64,000 nt of DNA, from positions 2,976,001-3,040,000 of the forward strand of contig NZ_CP029463.1 of NCBI RefSeq assembly GCF_003148385.1, given 5' to 3'. Shown in pieces: positions 1-8,716 of this stretch (within the stretch, counting starts at the first letter, position 1; each line of letters starts with the position of its first letter). Position numbers and translations under genes: made by a program. This stretch comes from Flavobacterium sediminis (GTDB taxonomy: Bacteria; Bacteroidota; Bacteroidia; Flavobacteriales; Flavobacteriaceae). The notes below the pieces were generated by a model. The model had not been told where the DNA came from and ran no database searches. It saw only the letters and a program-made list of their open reading frames with translations.

Positions 1-776
1 TCTTTACTCTTTTCAATAATTTTGTTGTGAATATGAGCCTGAGCACTTTGTCCGGTTAAGTTGCGCAACACATCACTTAAATAATGTGCTGACAAGTTAA
101 GTTGCCCTGCAAAATATTCGACTGTAGGCAATCCGTTATGTAAAGTTTCTTCATTACTAAAATAATCATTCAACAGCTTCTCCATTTTAGTGACCAGATT
201 ATGGTTTACCGCTTTTCGGGTAATGAACTGTCTTTCATAAAAACGATTACTGTAATTGAGTAACAAATCAATTTGCGAAAGAATAATATCCTGAGTATGT
301 CGGTCGATATGTTGATATTCCCGTTCTATTTTTTGAAAGATCTCAATGATATTTTTTTCTTCCGGATCTGAGAGATGTAAAGCCTCATTGACGGAATAGG
401 AAAAGAAACCATAGTTTTTAATTGAAACCTGCAAAGGGTGTTTATGCAAAAAATCAGGATGAAACATCAGCATATAACCTTCTCCGCATTCCACATTTAT
501 TTGTTGAATATCAGCAATACTAAGCGATTGTACTTGCTTAGGCGCAATAAAATTCATCGTACCTTTTTCAAAATCATAATATTCTTGTCCGTATTTCATT
601 TTTGCAGCTACATTCTTTTTGAGTGAAATGCAGTAAAAATTAGCAAAAAATTGTTCCCAGATTTCACTTTCCGCCGGCTTTAAATCTGAAACGGAAATTA
701 CGCTGACCAAAGGATGTAACGGATCAGGCAGAGCCAAAAGCTTATGGAATTCAGATATGGAATTGATGATATACAT
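1..776 (-). CDS. AraC-family transcriptional regulator (C-terminus outside window)
   Basis: The minus-strand reading frame opens with ATG at 776-774 (MYIINSISEFHKLLALPD) and runs off the left edge after 258 codons. The N-terminal about 200 residues look like an AraC-type cupin/sensor domain without obvious ligand residues. From about residue 215 the text EYFAGQLNLSAHYLSDVLRN matches the first helix-turn-helix of the AraC DNA-binding domain; the second helix-turn-helix is not in the window. It lies 62 bp downstream of the SDR gene on the same strand, so the two may be co-transcribed. AraC plus SDR pairs are common in Bacteroidota, and the regulator often controls its neighbour. Its effector cannot be read from sequence. 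Confidence 0.88.
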   Translation of the reverse strand, partial: MYIINSISEFHKLLALPDPLHPLVSVISVSDLKPAESEIWEQFFANFYCISLKKNVAAKMKYGQEYYDFEKGTMNFIAPKQVQSLSIADIQQINVECGEGYMLMFHPDFLHKHPLQVSIKNYGFFSYSVNEALHLSDPEEKNIIEIFQKIEREYQHIDRHTQDIILSQIDLLLNYSNRFYERQFITRKAVNHNLVTKMEKLLNDYFSNEETLHNGLPTVEYFAGQLNLSAHYLSDVLRNLTGQSAQAHIHNKIIEKSK

Positions 777-838
777 GATGTTCTCTCTTTACAAATTTAC
801 AAAAAGCAACTATAGAAAGATAGTTGCTGGATTCATTG

Positions 839-1639
839 TTACCCGAATTGCTGTTTAATTTCTTGTATGAATGCTTCTTTACCGATTTCTAATCGTCTTT
901 CATAAAGAAAATGAGCATCGGCTCCAGCCAAATAGCGTATTTGATCTTTGTCATCTGTTGCTGCTTCGTAAACGACTTCTGCAATTTGTTCGGCAGTTGA
1001 GGCATTTTTCATCATACCTTCAACAGCTTCAAACAATTTATGTTCAATGTCGGAGTATTCAGATTGTGCATTAAAATCCATTGATCTGCCTGCAAAATCA
1101 GTTGAAATTCCTCCCGGAGCCACAGTTTTAATTCGAATACCCAATGGACTCAATTCAAAAGACATACTTTCAGACCAGCCTTCTAAAGCAAATTTGGTAG
1201 CATGATAGATGGAATGTAAAGGAAAGCCCATAAACCCGCCTATAGAAGTAGTACTGATAAATAAACCGTTTCTTTTTTCTCTGAAATAAGGAATAAAAGC
1301 TTGCGTTACACGTAAAACTCCTAGCAAATTGGTATTGATCTGACGAATGATTTTTTCGTCACTTAGTCCTTCTAAAGCACCCATTAAACCATAACCGGCA
1401 TTATTAAAGACCACATCAATAGTTGATTTTTCGATTGCTTGTTTAACTGTAGTTTGTATTTGCTCCGGATCATTCACATCAAGTGGTAAAACGGTAACGT
1501 TTTCTAATGTAGTAAGTTCGGTTTCTTTTTCAGGATTTCGCATTGTAGCCATTACATGCCAACCTTTGCTCTGAAATAATTTAGCTGTAGCTTTTCCCAA
1601 TCCGCTGGAAGCACCTGTAATAAAAATTGTTTTTGCCAT
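839..1639 (-). CDS. Short-chain dehydrogenase/reductase (SDR)
   Basis: 266 residues, the usual length of a classical SDR. The cofactor-binding motif TGASSGLG is at residues 8-15, the structural NNAG at 79-82, and the catalytic Tyr and Lys are in YHATK at 145-149, with a Ser near 132. The protein should be a cytosolic NAD(P)(H)-dependent oxidoreductase with a Rossmann fold. The substrate is not deducible; Arg in the basic position after the second strand (MRNPE) favours NADP(H). It precedes an AraC regulator on the same strand. No TAnnTTTG box was recognised upstream. Confidence 0.92.
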   Translation of the reverse strand: MAKTIFITGASSGLGKATAKLFQSKGWHVMATMRNPEKETELTTLENVTVLPLDVNDPEQIQTTVKQAIEKSTIDVVFNNAGYGLMGALEGLSDEKIIRQINTNLLGVLRVTQAFIPYFREKRNGLFISTTSIGGFMGFPLHSIYHATKFALEGWSESMSFELSPLGIRIKTVAPGGISTDFAGRSMDFNAQSEYSDIEHKLFEAVEGMMKNASTAEQIAEVVYEAATDDKDQIRYLAGADAHFLYERRLEIGKEAFIQEIKQQFG

Positions 1640-1847
1640 TGTTCTTTAGTATTAAATTAGACCAGACAAAATTGGGTATAAAAGAAAAGAGGGATGTTTC
1701 CAAATAGTGGTTTATTGTATCCAAAATGTGGAGAAGTTATATTTTGTTAAAGTTTTCACCATTGTACATTAGGAATTATAGTGTAAAACTTCAATTTCCA
1801 GATTTTATAATTATATATTGGCTTTCTTGGTTGAATAATTAACCTTC

Positions 1848-2609
1848 TTACCGAACACTCTTTACAAATTTTCCAATATTCTTAATCGGGTTTTTACTTA
1901 AAAATTGAATAAAAGCACTGCCGATAATCGCTCCTTTCTGGTACGTTGTGGCTTGTATAAACGTAACCTGATCTTTAATACCGAAACCGACAATTTGCGG
2001 ATTTTTTAGTTTTAAGTCGGCAATGCGTTTAAAATAAACAAATTGTTCCGTAGCAAAACCACTTTGACTTCCCGTAACTGCTGCCGAACTTACCATATAA
2101 ATAAAGCTGTCGGAAATAGCATCGATTTGTTGAATACGTTCGTCACTGGTTTGTGGTGTGATTAAAAAGATGTTGTGCAAACCATAACGCTCAAACAAAG
2201 CTTTGTACTCGGCTTCATAAATAGCCAAAGGCAGGTCGGGAATAATTAAACCGTCAATGCCGATTTCAGCACATTTTTGACAAAATTTTTCCATACCGAA
2301 TTGCATCATCGGGTTAAAATAGCCCATAATTAACAACGGGATTTGCACACTTTTCCGAATGTCTTTCAATTGTTCAAATAGCAACTGTGTTGTCATGCCG
2401 TTTGCAATGGCAACGGTCGAACTTTCCTGAATGGTTGGTCCGTCTGCTAACGGGTCACTGAACGGTAAGCCGATCTCGATCATGTCAATACCGTTCTTTT
2501 CGAGTTCCTTTATGATCGCTGCCGTATCGTTTAAATGCGGGTAACCTGCTGTAAAATAAATAGAAAGCAGTTTTTTGTCTTGTTGTAAAGCGTGATGTAT
2601 TCGATTCAT
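1848..2609 (-). CDS. trpA: Tryptophan synthase alpha subunit
   Basis: 253 residues. It cleaves indole-3-glycerol phosphate to indole and glyceraldehyde-3-phosphate, passing indole to TrpB through the alpha2beta2 tunnel. The active-site Glu45 (EIGLPFSDPLADGPT) and Asp56 correspond to the catalytic Glu/Asp pair of the family, and the phosphate-binding glycine loops are present near the C-terminus (GFGIK, GAIIGSAF). It is the last gene of the trpEGDCFBA operon, 36 bp after trpB. No convincing intrinsic terminator follows; a weak GGTT/AACC hairpin at 1833-1848 lacks a T-run. Confidence 0.97.
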   Translation of the reverse strand: MNRIHHALQQDKKLLSIYFTAGYPHLNDTAAIIKELEKNGIDMIEIGLPFSDPLADGPTIQESSTVAIANGMTTQLLFEQLKDIRKSVQIPLLIMGYFNPMMQFGMEKFCQKCAEIGIDGLIIPDLPLAIYEAEYKALFERYGLHNIFLITPQTSDERIQQIDAISDSFIYMVSSAAVTGSQSGFATEQFVYFKRIADLKLKNPQIVGFGIKDQVTFIQATTYQKGAIIGSAFIQFLSKNPIKNIGKFVKSVR

Positions 2610-2645
2610 TTTTTTACGTTTTTTAGGTTGATAAGGAGTACAATT

Positions 2646-3827
2646 TCAATATCCGAAATAATTAATATAGGTATTCAGATCTTTGTCGCCACGACCGGAA
2701 AGATTAATCACAACAATGTTGTTTGGCTTAAAAGTTCTTTTGGTTAAAGCAGCTAAAGCATGTGCTGATTCAATGGCCGGAATGATGCCTTCTGTTTTGC
2801 ATAAATTAAGTCCGGCTTGCATGGCTTCATCATCGGTAATGGCTTCAAAATCGGCTCTTTTTACATCGTGTAAATGCGCGTGTAACGGACCCACACCCGG
2901 GTAATCTAATCCGGCAGAAATAGAGTAGGGCTCCGTAATTTGTCCGTCTTCGGTTTGCATCAATAGTGTTTTGCTTCCGTGAATAATACCGATTTTTCCT
3001 AAAACGGAAGTGGCTGCACTTTCACCGGAATCTATACCATGACCTGCCGCTTCCACTGCAATAAGTTTTACGTTTTCGTTGTCTAAAAACTCAAAGAAAG
3101 CTCCGGCAGCATTACTTCCACCACCTACGCAAGCGATAACGTAATCAGGATTTTCTTTGTTTTCTAAATCCAATAATTGCGATTTAATTTCCTTAGAAAT
3201 AATACTTTGGAAACGTGCCACCATATCGGGATAAGGATGAGGTCCAACCACCGAGCCAATGATATAAAAGGTATCCGTTGGGTTATTGATCCAATCGCGA
3301 ATGGCTTCATTAGTGGCATCTTTTAAGGTTTTAGAACCCGATGTTGCCGGACGAACTTCGGCGCCCAACATTTTCATTCGTGCGACATTTGGCGCTTGGC
3401 GTTCAATGTCAATTTCGCCCATATACACAATACATTCCAATCCCATTAAAGCACATACCGTTGCTGTTGCCACACCATGTTGACCGGCTCCGGTTTCGGC
3501 AATAATTCGTTTTTTGCCTAATCTTTTTGCCATCAAAATTTGCCCGATGGTATTGTTGATTTTATGCGCTCCAGTGTGGCACAGATCTTCTCTTTTTAGA
3601 TAAATTTTGGTATTGTATTGTTCCGACAAACGTTTTGCAAAATAGAGAGGAGTAGGGCGGCCTACATAATGTTCCAGTAAATTCTGAAATTCTTCCTGAA
3701 AAGAAGCTTCGTTCATGATCTGCAAATATTTCTGACGCAATTCTTCTACATTCGGATACAGCATTTCAGGGATAAAAGCTCCGCCGAATTGCCCGTAAAA
3801 TCCTTTTTCAGTAACGTTATATTTCAT
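2646..3827 (-). CDS. trpB: Tryptophan synthase beta chain
   Basis: 393 residues, normal length for TrpB1. This PLP enzyme condenses indole with L-serine to make tryptophan. The PLP lysine is K89 in HTGAHKIN, the phosphate-cup GGGSNAAG is present, and the conserved Glu region (AETGAGQHG) is intact. It sits one base downstream of the trpF stop and upstream of trpA, so coupled translation of the three last pathway genes is likely. All expected catalytic elements are present. Confidence 0.98.
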   Translation of the reverse strand: MKYNVTEKGFYGQFGGAFIPEMLYPNVEELRQKYLQIMNEASFQEEFQNLLEHYVGRPTPLYFAKRLSEQYNTKIYLKREDLCHTGAHKINNTIGQILMAKRLGKKRIIAETGAGQHGVATATVCALMGLECIVYMGEIDIERQAPNVARMKMLGAEVRPATSGSKTLKDATNEAIRDWINNPTDTFYIIGSVVGPHPYPDMVARFQSIISKEIKSQLLDLENKENPDYVIACVGGGSNAAGAFFEFLDNENVKLIAVEAAGHGIDSGESAATSVLGKIGIIHGSKTLLMQTEDGQITEPYSISAGLDYPGVGPLHAHLHDVKRADFEAITDDEAMQAGLNLCKTEGIIPAIESAHALAALTKRTFKPNNIVVINLSGRGDKDLNTYINYFGY

Positions 3828-3828
3828 T

Positions 3829-4461
3829 TTAAAAGGTGTTTATTTGTTGTTGAAATTGGTTTAATTGTTCTACATTTTTAATTCCGGGTGCTGTTTCAAA
3901 CCGACTATTGATGTCTACTGCCAAACAATGTTGTGCTGCTTTTGTTTTTAAAAAGGTTTCAAGTTGTTTGACCTGTTCTAATCCGATGCCGCCACTCAAA
4001 AAATAGGGTTTGTCATACGGATATTGTTCCAATAGTTTCCAATCGAAAGTGACGCCGTTGCCACCGGGATTTTTACTCTTAGTATCCAATAAAAAGTAAT
4101 CTGCGGCATCCAAATATTTCTTCATAATCTTAAAATCGAAATTTTCATCTACCGAAAAAGCTTTGATGATTTTGATGTCCAATTTTTTCAGTTTTTTACA
4201 GAATTCAGGTTTTTCATTTCCATGCAATTGTATGTAATCTAATTGTTTCTTTTTTACTGTAAGGAACACTTCCATCAATCCCGGATTCACAAAAACACCG
4301 ACTTTCTGAATGTTTTCCGGTAAATCCGGTAACGTTTCCAGATTGCAGAAACGTCGGGAAGGTTCCCAAAAGATAAACCCTAAAAAATCAGGTAACAAAG
4401 CCGCAATTTCCTGAATATTTTCAGGATCTTTCATGCCGCATATTTTAAGTTTCGGTTCCAT
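3829..4461 (-). CDS. trpF: Phosphoribosylanthranilate isomerase
   Basis: 210 residues. It catalyses the Amadori rearrangement of phosphoribosylanthranilate to CdRP. The general base Cys8 (KICGM) and general acid Asp126 (LLDTKSK) are both present, together with the GNGVTFDW and LSGGI phosphate-binding segments. TrpF is a separate protein here, not fused to TrpC. It is 23 bp after trpC and is followed directly by trpB. Confidence 0.96.
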   Translation of the reverse strand: MEPKLKICGMKDPENIQEIAALLPDFLGFIFWEPSRRFCNLETLPDLPENIQKVGVFVNPGLMEVFLTVKKKQLDYIQLHGNEKPEFCKKLKKLDIKIIKAFSVDENFDFKIMKKYLDAADYFLLDTKSKNPGGNGVTFDWKLLEQYPYDKPYFLSGGIGLEQVKQLETFLKTKAAQHCLAVDINSRFETAPGIKNVEQLNQFQQQINTF

Positions 4462-4484
4462 TGTATCGGGATTGAAAAAGAAAT

Positions 4485-5270
4485 TTATGGGATTAATTCT
4501 TGAATGAAAGTTTGTGCTTCAGCTCCCGGGTTATCTGTTTTCATAAAATGTTCGCCCATTAAAAAACCTTGGTAACCAAATTGTTGCAATTCTTTAACAG
4601 CTGCTACAGAACTGATTCCGCTTTCGGAAACTTTGACAAATTCGTCAGGAATGTGAACGGAAAGTTCTTTGCTATAATCCAGACTGACTTCAAAGGTTTT
4701 TAAGTTGCGATTGTTTACACCAATCATATTCAAACTCGGCATGATCGATTTTTCCAATTCTTCCAAATTGTGAACTTCCAGCAATACTTCTAAACCTAAA
4801 CTTTGGGCAAATTCCGATAAATATTTAATTTCTGTTCGGGTTAAAACCGCCGCGATCAGTAAAATAACATCAGCTCCGTTGGCTTTAGCTTCCAGTAATT
4901 GGTATTCGTCTATGATGAATTCTTTGCGTAAAACCGGAATGGAAACACTCGCTTTTGCTAATAAAACATCTTCTAGTGAACCTCCGAAGTATTTGCCATC
5001 TGTCAACACTGAAATGCCGCAAACACCGGCATTTTGATATCCCAAAACCACATCTTCTACATTGTGATTGAAGTTGATAACACTTTTTGAAGGCGAACGT
5101 CTTTTGTGTTCAGCAATAATTCCGGTAGAACTAAACGCAAGTATTTTGCGCAACGAATGCGTACGCGAATTGAAAAGATCAGTCGCTTCCAATTGGGCAA
5201 CCGGAACAACTTTTTTCTTTAAAGCTACTTCCCGTTTCTTATCAGCAATGATTCGGTCTAGTATGTTCAT
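4485..5270 (-). CDS. trpC: Indole-3-glycerol phosphate synthase
   Basis: 261 residues. It converts CdRP to indole-3-glycerol phosphate. Hallmarks are EHKRRSPSK (catalytic Lys), LRKEFIIDEYQ (catalytic Lys/Glu region), GVNNRNL and the SESGI phosphate loop. TIM-barrel, cytosolic, monofunctional. It lies between trpD (19 bp upstream) and trpF in the operon. Confidence 0.97.
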   Translation of the reverse strand: MNILDRIIADKKREVALKKKVVPVAQLEATDLFNSRTHSLRKILAFSSTGIIAEHKRRSPSKSVINFNHNVEDVVLGYQNAGVCGISVLTDGKYFGGSLEDVLLAKASVSIPVLRKEFIIDEYQLLEAKANGADVILLIAAVLTRTEIKYLSEFAQSLGLEVLLEVHNLEELEKSIMPSLNMIGVNNRNLKTFEVSLDYSKELSVHIPDEFVKVSESGISSVAAVKELQQFGYQGFLMGEHFMKTDNPGAEAQTFIQELIP

Positions 5271-5289
5271 GGTTATTCTCTTTTAGGTT

Positions 5290-6285
5290 TTAAAACGTAC
5301 TTAATTCAATTAGCTTGTTCAATTTTTCAAAAGCTCGTTTGCTGTTCAAACTTTCCTGTGCCATTGCTAAGGCTTCTTCATAACTGTTTTGTTGAACGGT
5401 TTGAATGGCGATAGCCGCATTGGCACAAACGACATCATTTTGCGCTTGCGTTCCGTTACCTGAAATGATTTGGTAAAAGATCTGCGCGGCTTCATCAGTG
5501 GTGTTTCCACCTTTAATATCTGCTAATTGTGTAACTGATAATTTAAAATCTTGTGGCTGAAGAATTTGTTCCGAATGATTGGTAATGATCTTCACTTCAT
5601 CCGAAAGGGAAATTTCGTCAAAGCCACTCAATCCGTGTAAAATGCTGTATTGCGTATCGGTGTTTTGATACAAATAAGCATACATTCGGGCCAATTCCAA
5701 ACTAAAAACGCCTACCATTTGATGCTTTGGAAATGACGGATTGACCATAGGTCCCAAAATATTAAAAAAGGTTTTTACACCTAATTCTTTGCGAATGGGA
5801 GCCACCATTTTCATAGCCGGATGGAACAGTGGGGCATGTAAAATAACGACATTCGTTTCCTCAATCGCTTTTTTTAAAAAATCAGTATCATTTGTAAATT
5901 TCACACCCATTTTTTCCATCACATTGCTGGAACCGGAAATCGAGGAAACACCGTAGTTTCCATGTTTAGCAACCTTTATACCGGCACCGGCTACAATGAA
6001 AGAAGCCAAAGTCGAGATGTTAAAAGTGTCTTTTCCGTCGCCACCCGTTCCACACAGATCAATGGTATCGTATTCGGAGAAATCTACAGGAATACATAGT
6101 TCTAACAAGGCTTCGCGAAATCCGGCAAGTTCTTCTACCGTAATGCTACGCATCATGTACACCGTTAGAAAAGCGGCAATTTGACTTAAATTATATTCGC
6201 CTTGCGAAATGTTAACCAAGACATTTTTAGCTTCTTCTTGACTTAATATTTCGTGATTGATTAATCTATTGAGTATTGTTTTCAT
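5290..6285 (-). CDS. trpD: Anthranilate phosphoribosyltransferase
   Basis: 331 residues. It transfers phosphoribose from PRPP to anthranilate. The glycine-rich PRPP motif CGTGGDGKDTFNIST is present, as are KHGNYGVSS and the Mg-binding SDEVK segment. This is a stand-alone enzyme, with no fused TrpG domain; TrpG is the preceding separate gene, 39 bp upstream. Confidence 0.97.
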   Translation of the reverse strand: MKTILNRLINHEILSQEEAKNVLVNISQGEYNLSQIAAFLTVYMMRSITVEELAGFREALLELCIPVDFSEYDTIDLCGTGGDGKDTFNISTLASFIVAGAGIKVAKHGNYGVSSISGSSNVMEKMGVKFTNDTDFLKKAIEETNVVILHAPLFHPAMKMVAPIRKELGVKTFFNILGPMVNPSFPKHQMVGVFSLELARMYAYLYQNTDTQYSILHGLSGFDEISLSDEVKIITNHSEQILQPQDFKLSVTQLADIKGGNTTDEAAQIFYQIISGNGTQAQNDVVCANAAIAIQTVQQNSYEEALAMAQESLNSKRAFEKLNKLIELSTF

Positions 6286-6324
6286 TTTTTTGGGAATTAA
6301 GAATTAGTAAATCAGTTTGCTTTT

Positions 6325-6888
6325 TTAATTCTTAAGCCAATTTTCTAAAATCTTTTTACCGTTAGGAGTTAATACACTTTCCGGATGGTATTGCACGCCT
6401 CTTACTTTGTATTGTGCATGTTTCAGTGACATAATTTGATTGTTTTCATCAACAGAAGTAACGATTAGATCTGTGGGTAAATTGTCATTAGAAAGTACCC
6501 AGGAATGGTAACGACCTACTTCAAATTCGTTAGGTAAATCATTGAAAATAAAATCGTTTTCTGTTTGTTTTACTGTTGTTGCAACACCGTGATATACTTT
6601 GTTTAAATTGGTTAATTTCCCTCCGAAAATTTCGCCAATGGCTTGTAAACCCAAGCAAACACCGAAAATATCTTTGGTAGGTGCATATTTTTGAATGACT
6701 TGCTTTAGCAATCCGGCTTCATCGGGAATTCCCGGACCGGGAGAAAGTAATATTTTTTTGAATGGTTTGAGTTCGTCTAATTCAAATTCGTCGTTGCGAA
6801 AAACAGTTACTTCGGCTCCTAAATCTTCTAAATAGTGAACCAAATTGTATGTAAAACTGTCGTAATTATCGATAACTGCTATTTTCAT
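6325..6888 (-). CDS. trpG: Anthranilate synthase component II (glutamine amidotransferase)
   Basis: 187 residues, class I glutamine amidotransferase. The nucleophile Cys78 is in GVCLGLQ, and the catalytic His168 and Glu170 are in YHPES. The oxyanion loop SPGPGIP is present. It supplies ammonia to TrpE for anthranilate synthesis. In some bacteria such a subunit also serves PabB; the position directly after trpE argues that tryptophan synthesis is the main role. Confidence 0.96.
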   Translation of the reverse strand: MKIAVIDNYDSFTYNLVHYLEDLGAEVTVFRNDEFELDELKPFKKILLSPGPGIPDEAGLLKQVIQKYAPTKDIFGVCLGLQAIGEIFGGKLTNLNKVYHGVATTVKQTENDFIFNDLPNEFEVGRYHSWVLSNDNLPTDLIVTSVDENNQIMSLKHAQYKVRGVQYHPESVLTPNGKKILENWLKN

Positions 6889-6906
6889 GGGATGTGATTT
6901 CTAAAA

Positions 6907-8307
6907 TTAAATGGTTTCGGCAATGTCTAATGCTTTTTGTAAAGCGTTTAGTTTGTTGTACACTTCTTGGGTTTCGTTTTCTTCGGATGAACTTTCCACA
7001 ATTCCGGCTCCCGCCTGAAAATGGAGCGTGTGATCTTTACTTAAAAACGTTCGGATCATAATGGAGTGATTGAAGTTTCCTTGAAAATCCATAACACCAA
7101 TGGCACCGCCGTAGAAACTTCTGTTAGTGGTCTCTATACTTTCAATCAATTGCATGGCTTTTACTTTTGGCGCTCCGGTTAAGGTTCCGGCAGGAAACGT
7201 TTTGGCAACTAAATCCAAGAAATGGTTGTTATCTTTTATTTTTCCGGAAACTTTGGAAACCAGGTGAATAACGTGCGAAAAGAACTGAATTTCTTTGTAC
7301 TTTTCTACGGTAACTTCGTTACAACTTCTACTTAGATCGTTACGGGCTAAATCGACCAGCATAACATGTTCACTGTTTTCTTTGGCGTCTACTGCTAATT
7401 TTTTAGCCAATTCTGCGTCTTGTTCGTCATTTCCGGTGCGTTTGAACGTTCCTGCAATAGGGTGAATCTCGGCTTGTGAATTATGGATAACTAATTGTGC
7501 TTCGGGTGACGAACCGAATACTTTAAAGCTTCCGTAGTCGAAATAGAATAGGTAAGGAGAAGGGTTGATGCTTCGCAAAGCACGATAGACATTGAATTCG
7601 TCTCCTTTAAAGTTTTGTGAAAATCTTCTGGATAAAACCAATTGAAATACATCGCCTCGCATGCAATGTTTCTTAGCTAAACGAACGTAGTTTTTATAGG
7701 TATCATCTGTTAAGTTAGACGTAAAATGTCCTTCTTTCTTAAAACTGAATGAAGCAAAGTTTTTGGCTTGTAACAGTTGTTGAATTTCGTTGATGTTATT
7801 GTTTTGGTCTAAACTGTGGCAAAAAATATAAGCTTCGTTTTTATGGTGATTGATGGCAATGATATTTTGGTACACTGAATAGAACATTTCCGGAATTTGA
7901 TTTTCTGTCGATTTTTCACGGATATCAATTTTTTCAAAATATTGAACGGCATCGTAAGACATATAACCAAAGAGTCCTTGTGTGATAAATTTGAACGGCG
8001 ACTTTTCAGTTTGAAAAGCTTTCGAAAATTGATCTAATTCGTTAAGAACTTGGTCTTTGTGGGTAATTGTGTTCGTTACCGAATTTTTGTCAGGAAAAGT
8101 TGTGGTAATTTGTTGGTTTTCCACTTTAAAAGTCGCAATCGGATTGAAACAGATGTATGAAAAACTGTTTTCATTGGCACGATAATCAGAACTTTCCAGT
8201 AAGATACTATTGGCAAATTTGTCGCGTATTTTCAAATAAATGCTTACCGGCGTAATGGTGTCAGCAAGAATTTGTTTGTGAAATGTATGTAATTTGAAGG
8301 TTTTCAT
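6907..8307 (-). CDS. trpE: Anthranilate synthase component I
   Basis: 466 residues from the ATG at 8307-8305 (MKTFKLHTFHKQ). An in-frame upstream ATG at 8358 would add 17 residues, but that stretch is the translation of the attenuator terminator hairpin and is not chosen. The C-terminal chorismate-binding domain has GSSPEAQLVI, IAGTFKRTG, LVDLARNDLSR and GTLTGAPKVKAM. The N-terminal LLESS segment matches the Trp feedback-inhibition site of the family. It converts chorismate to anthranilate with TrpG. It is the first structural gene of the operon and lies directly behind the attenuator, so both enzyme inhibition and attenuation are expected. Confidence 0.96.
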   Translation of the reverse strand: MKTFKLHTFHKQILADTITPVSIYLKIRDKFANSILLESSDYRANENSFSYICFNPIATFKVENQQITTTFPDKNSVTNTITHKDQVLNELDQFSKAFQTEKSPFKFITQGLFGYMSYDAVQYFEKIDIREKSTENQIPEMFYSVYQNIIAINHHKNEAYIFCHSLDQNNNINEIQQLLQAKNFASFSFKKEGHFTSNLTDDTYKNYVRLAKKHCMRGDVFQLVLSRRFSQNFKGDEFNVYRALRSINPSPYLFYFDYGSFKVFGSSPEAQLVIHNSQAEIHPIAGTFKRTGNDEQDAELAKKLAVDAKENSEHVMLVDLARNDLSRSCNEVTVEKYKEIQFFSHVIHLVSKVSGKIKDNNHFLDLVAKTFPAGTLTGAPKVKAMQLIESIETTNRSFYGGAIGVMDFQGNFNHSIMIRTFLSKDHTLHFQAGAGIVESSSEENETQEVYNKLNALQKALDIAETI

Positions 8308-8331
8308 TTGATGTTCTTTAAAATTGAGCAA

Positions 8332-8366
8332 TAAAAAAAGGCTTGTCGTGATTGACAAGCCTTTTA
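8332..8366 (-). terminator. trp operon attenuator terminator
   Basis: Perfect 8-bp stem GGCTTGTC/GACAAGCC (8340-8347 with 8354-8361), six-base loop, followed on the minus strand by a run of seven T. It sits between the leader peptide and trpE, 25 bp before the trpE start. On the transcript the seven bases complementary to 8345-8351 (loop plus the inner 3' arm) can pair with the seven bases at 8407-8413 that include the leader stop codon. That pairing is a candidate antiterminator (inference). Confidence 0.9.
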
Positions 8367-8406
8367 TGAGTATTTTGTTTTTAAATTATACTAATAGAAG
8401 TTTCGC

Positions 8407-8463
8407 TCACGACGTCTGACGTAAGTTGTACCACCACCAAGTATTGTTTAAAATGTTGTTCAT
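8407..8463 (-). CDS. trpL: trp operon leader peptide
   Basis: An 18-codon minus-strand frame reads MNNILNNTWWWYNLRQTS and stops with TGA at 8409-8407. Three consecutive Trp codons (TGG TGG TGG) precede a self-complementary stretch (CTTACG with CGTGAG) and, further on, the terminator hairpin before trpE. This is the classical layout of ribosome-mediated attenuation: stalling at the Trp codons when charged tRNA-Trp is scarce should prevent the terminator from forming. No TRAP or TrpR site was seen. The peptide itself has no obvious other function. Confidence 0.9.
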   Translation of the reverse strand: MNNILNNTWWWYNLRQTS

Positions 8464-8480
8464 GTTCTTAAATGTTGAAA

Positions 8481-8513
8481 CAAATGTAAAAAATATTTTT
8501 TTAGAATTCCAAA
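8481..8513 (-). promoter_or_regulatory. Promoter of the trp operon
   Basis: On the minus strand TTTG (8513-8510), a 21-base spacer and TACATTTG (8488-8481) fit the Bacteroidota -33/-7 consensus TTG-N17-23-TAnnTTTG. The start site should fall near 8476, giving a short leader before the leader-peptide ATG at 8463. The -33 part lies in the gap between the -7 box and the fossil hydrolase stop codon; the second leader copy lacks this gap. Confidence 0.7.
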
Positions 8514-8528
8514 TTTAGATTAAAAAAA

Positions 8529-8590
8529 TTATTCGGCTAAGAAATTGGTAAGCGGTTGAATGGTTTTACAAAGAGTTAATATAGAACTAG
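8529..8590 (-). pseudogene. Fossil 3' end of an alpha/beta hydrolase gene
   Basis: Read on the minus strand, the last codons here give IQPLTNFLAE followed by TAA at 8531-8529. The intact hydrolase gene ending at 12343 finishes with IQPLTDFLLE and TAA. Similarity of the DNA continues to about 8590 and then stops, and no hydrolase coding sequence lies upstream. In both places the stop codon is followed by a trp leader copy, so this is the remainder of the same gene junction left after a rearrangement. Too short to be functional. Confidence 0.75.
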
Positions 8591-8688
8591 TTTGTAAACT
8601 CGTAAGTCTAGTTTTGAGCTTTAAACAGTGAACTTATAAATGAATTTTAGAAGTGGATATCATCAATTAGAATATTTTTATTATTTTT

Positions 8689-8706
8689 ACCTACCTATAA
8701 GTAGAT
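8689..8706. promoter_or_regulatory. Candidate TetR operator
   Basis: Imperfect 18-bp inverted repeat ACCTAC-CTATAA-GTAGAT (7 of 9 base pairs match) ending 10 bp before the TetR start codon. TetR-family regulators usually bind palindromes of this size overlapping their own promoter, so autorepression of the cassette is likely. No TAnnTTTG box was recognised next to it. Confidence 0.5.
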
Positions 8707-8716
8707 AGATTAAAAT

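Larger units (their letters stand above)
8332..8490 (-). repeat. trp leader copy 1 (direct repeat, in front of trpE)
   Basis: About 160 bp from the terminator T-run to the -7 promoter box is repeated at 12184-12342 in the same orientation. By eye roughly nine in ten positions agree, and both copies keep the WWW codons, the stop codon, the CTTACG hairpin region and the terminator stem. This copy is the functional one, since trpE follows. Confidence 0.9.

Noticed and set aside
438..626. Plus-strand frame of 62 codons
   Set aside because: It lies antisense within the AraC-type gene, whose own frame is supported by family motifs.
1833..1848. Terminator after trpA
   Set aside because: The short GGTT/AACC stem has no T-run on the minus strand.
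8308..8358. N-terminal extension of TrpE by 17 residues
   Set aside because: The extra codons translate the attenuator terminator and spacer; TrpE similarity begins at MKTFKLH.
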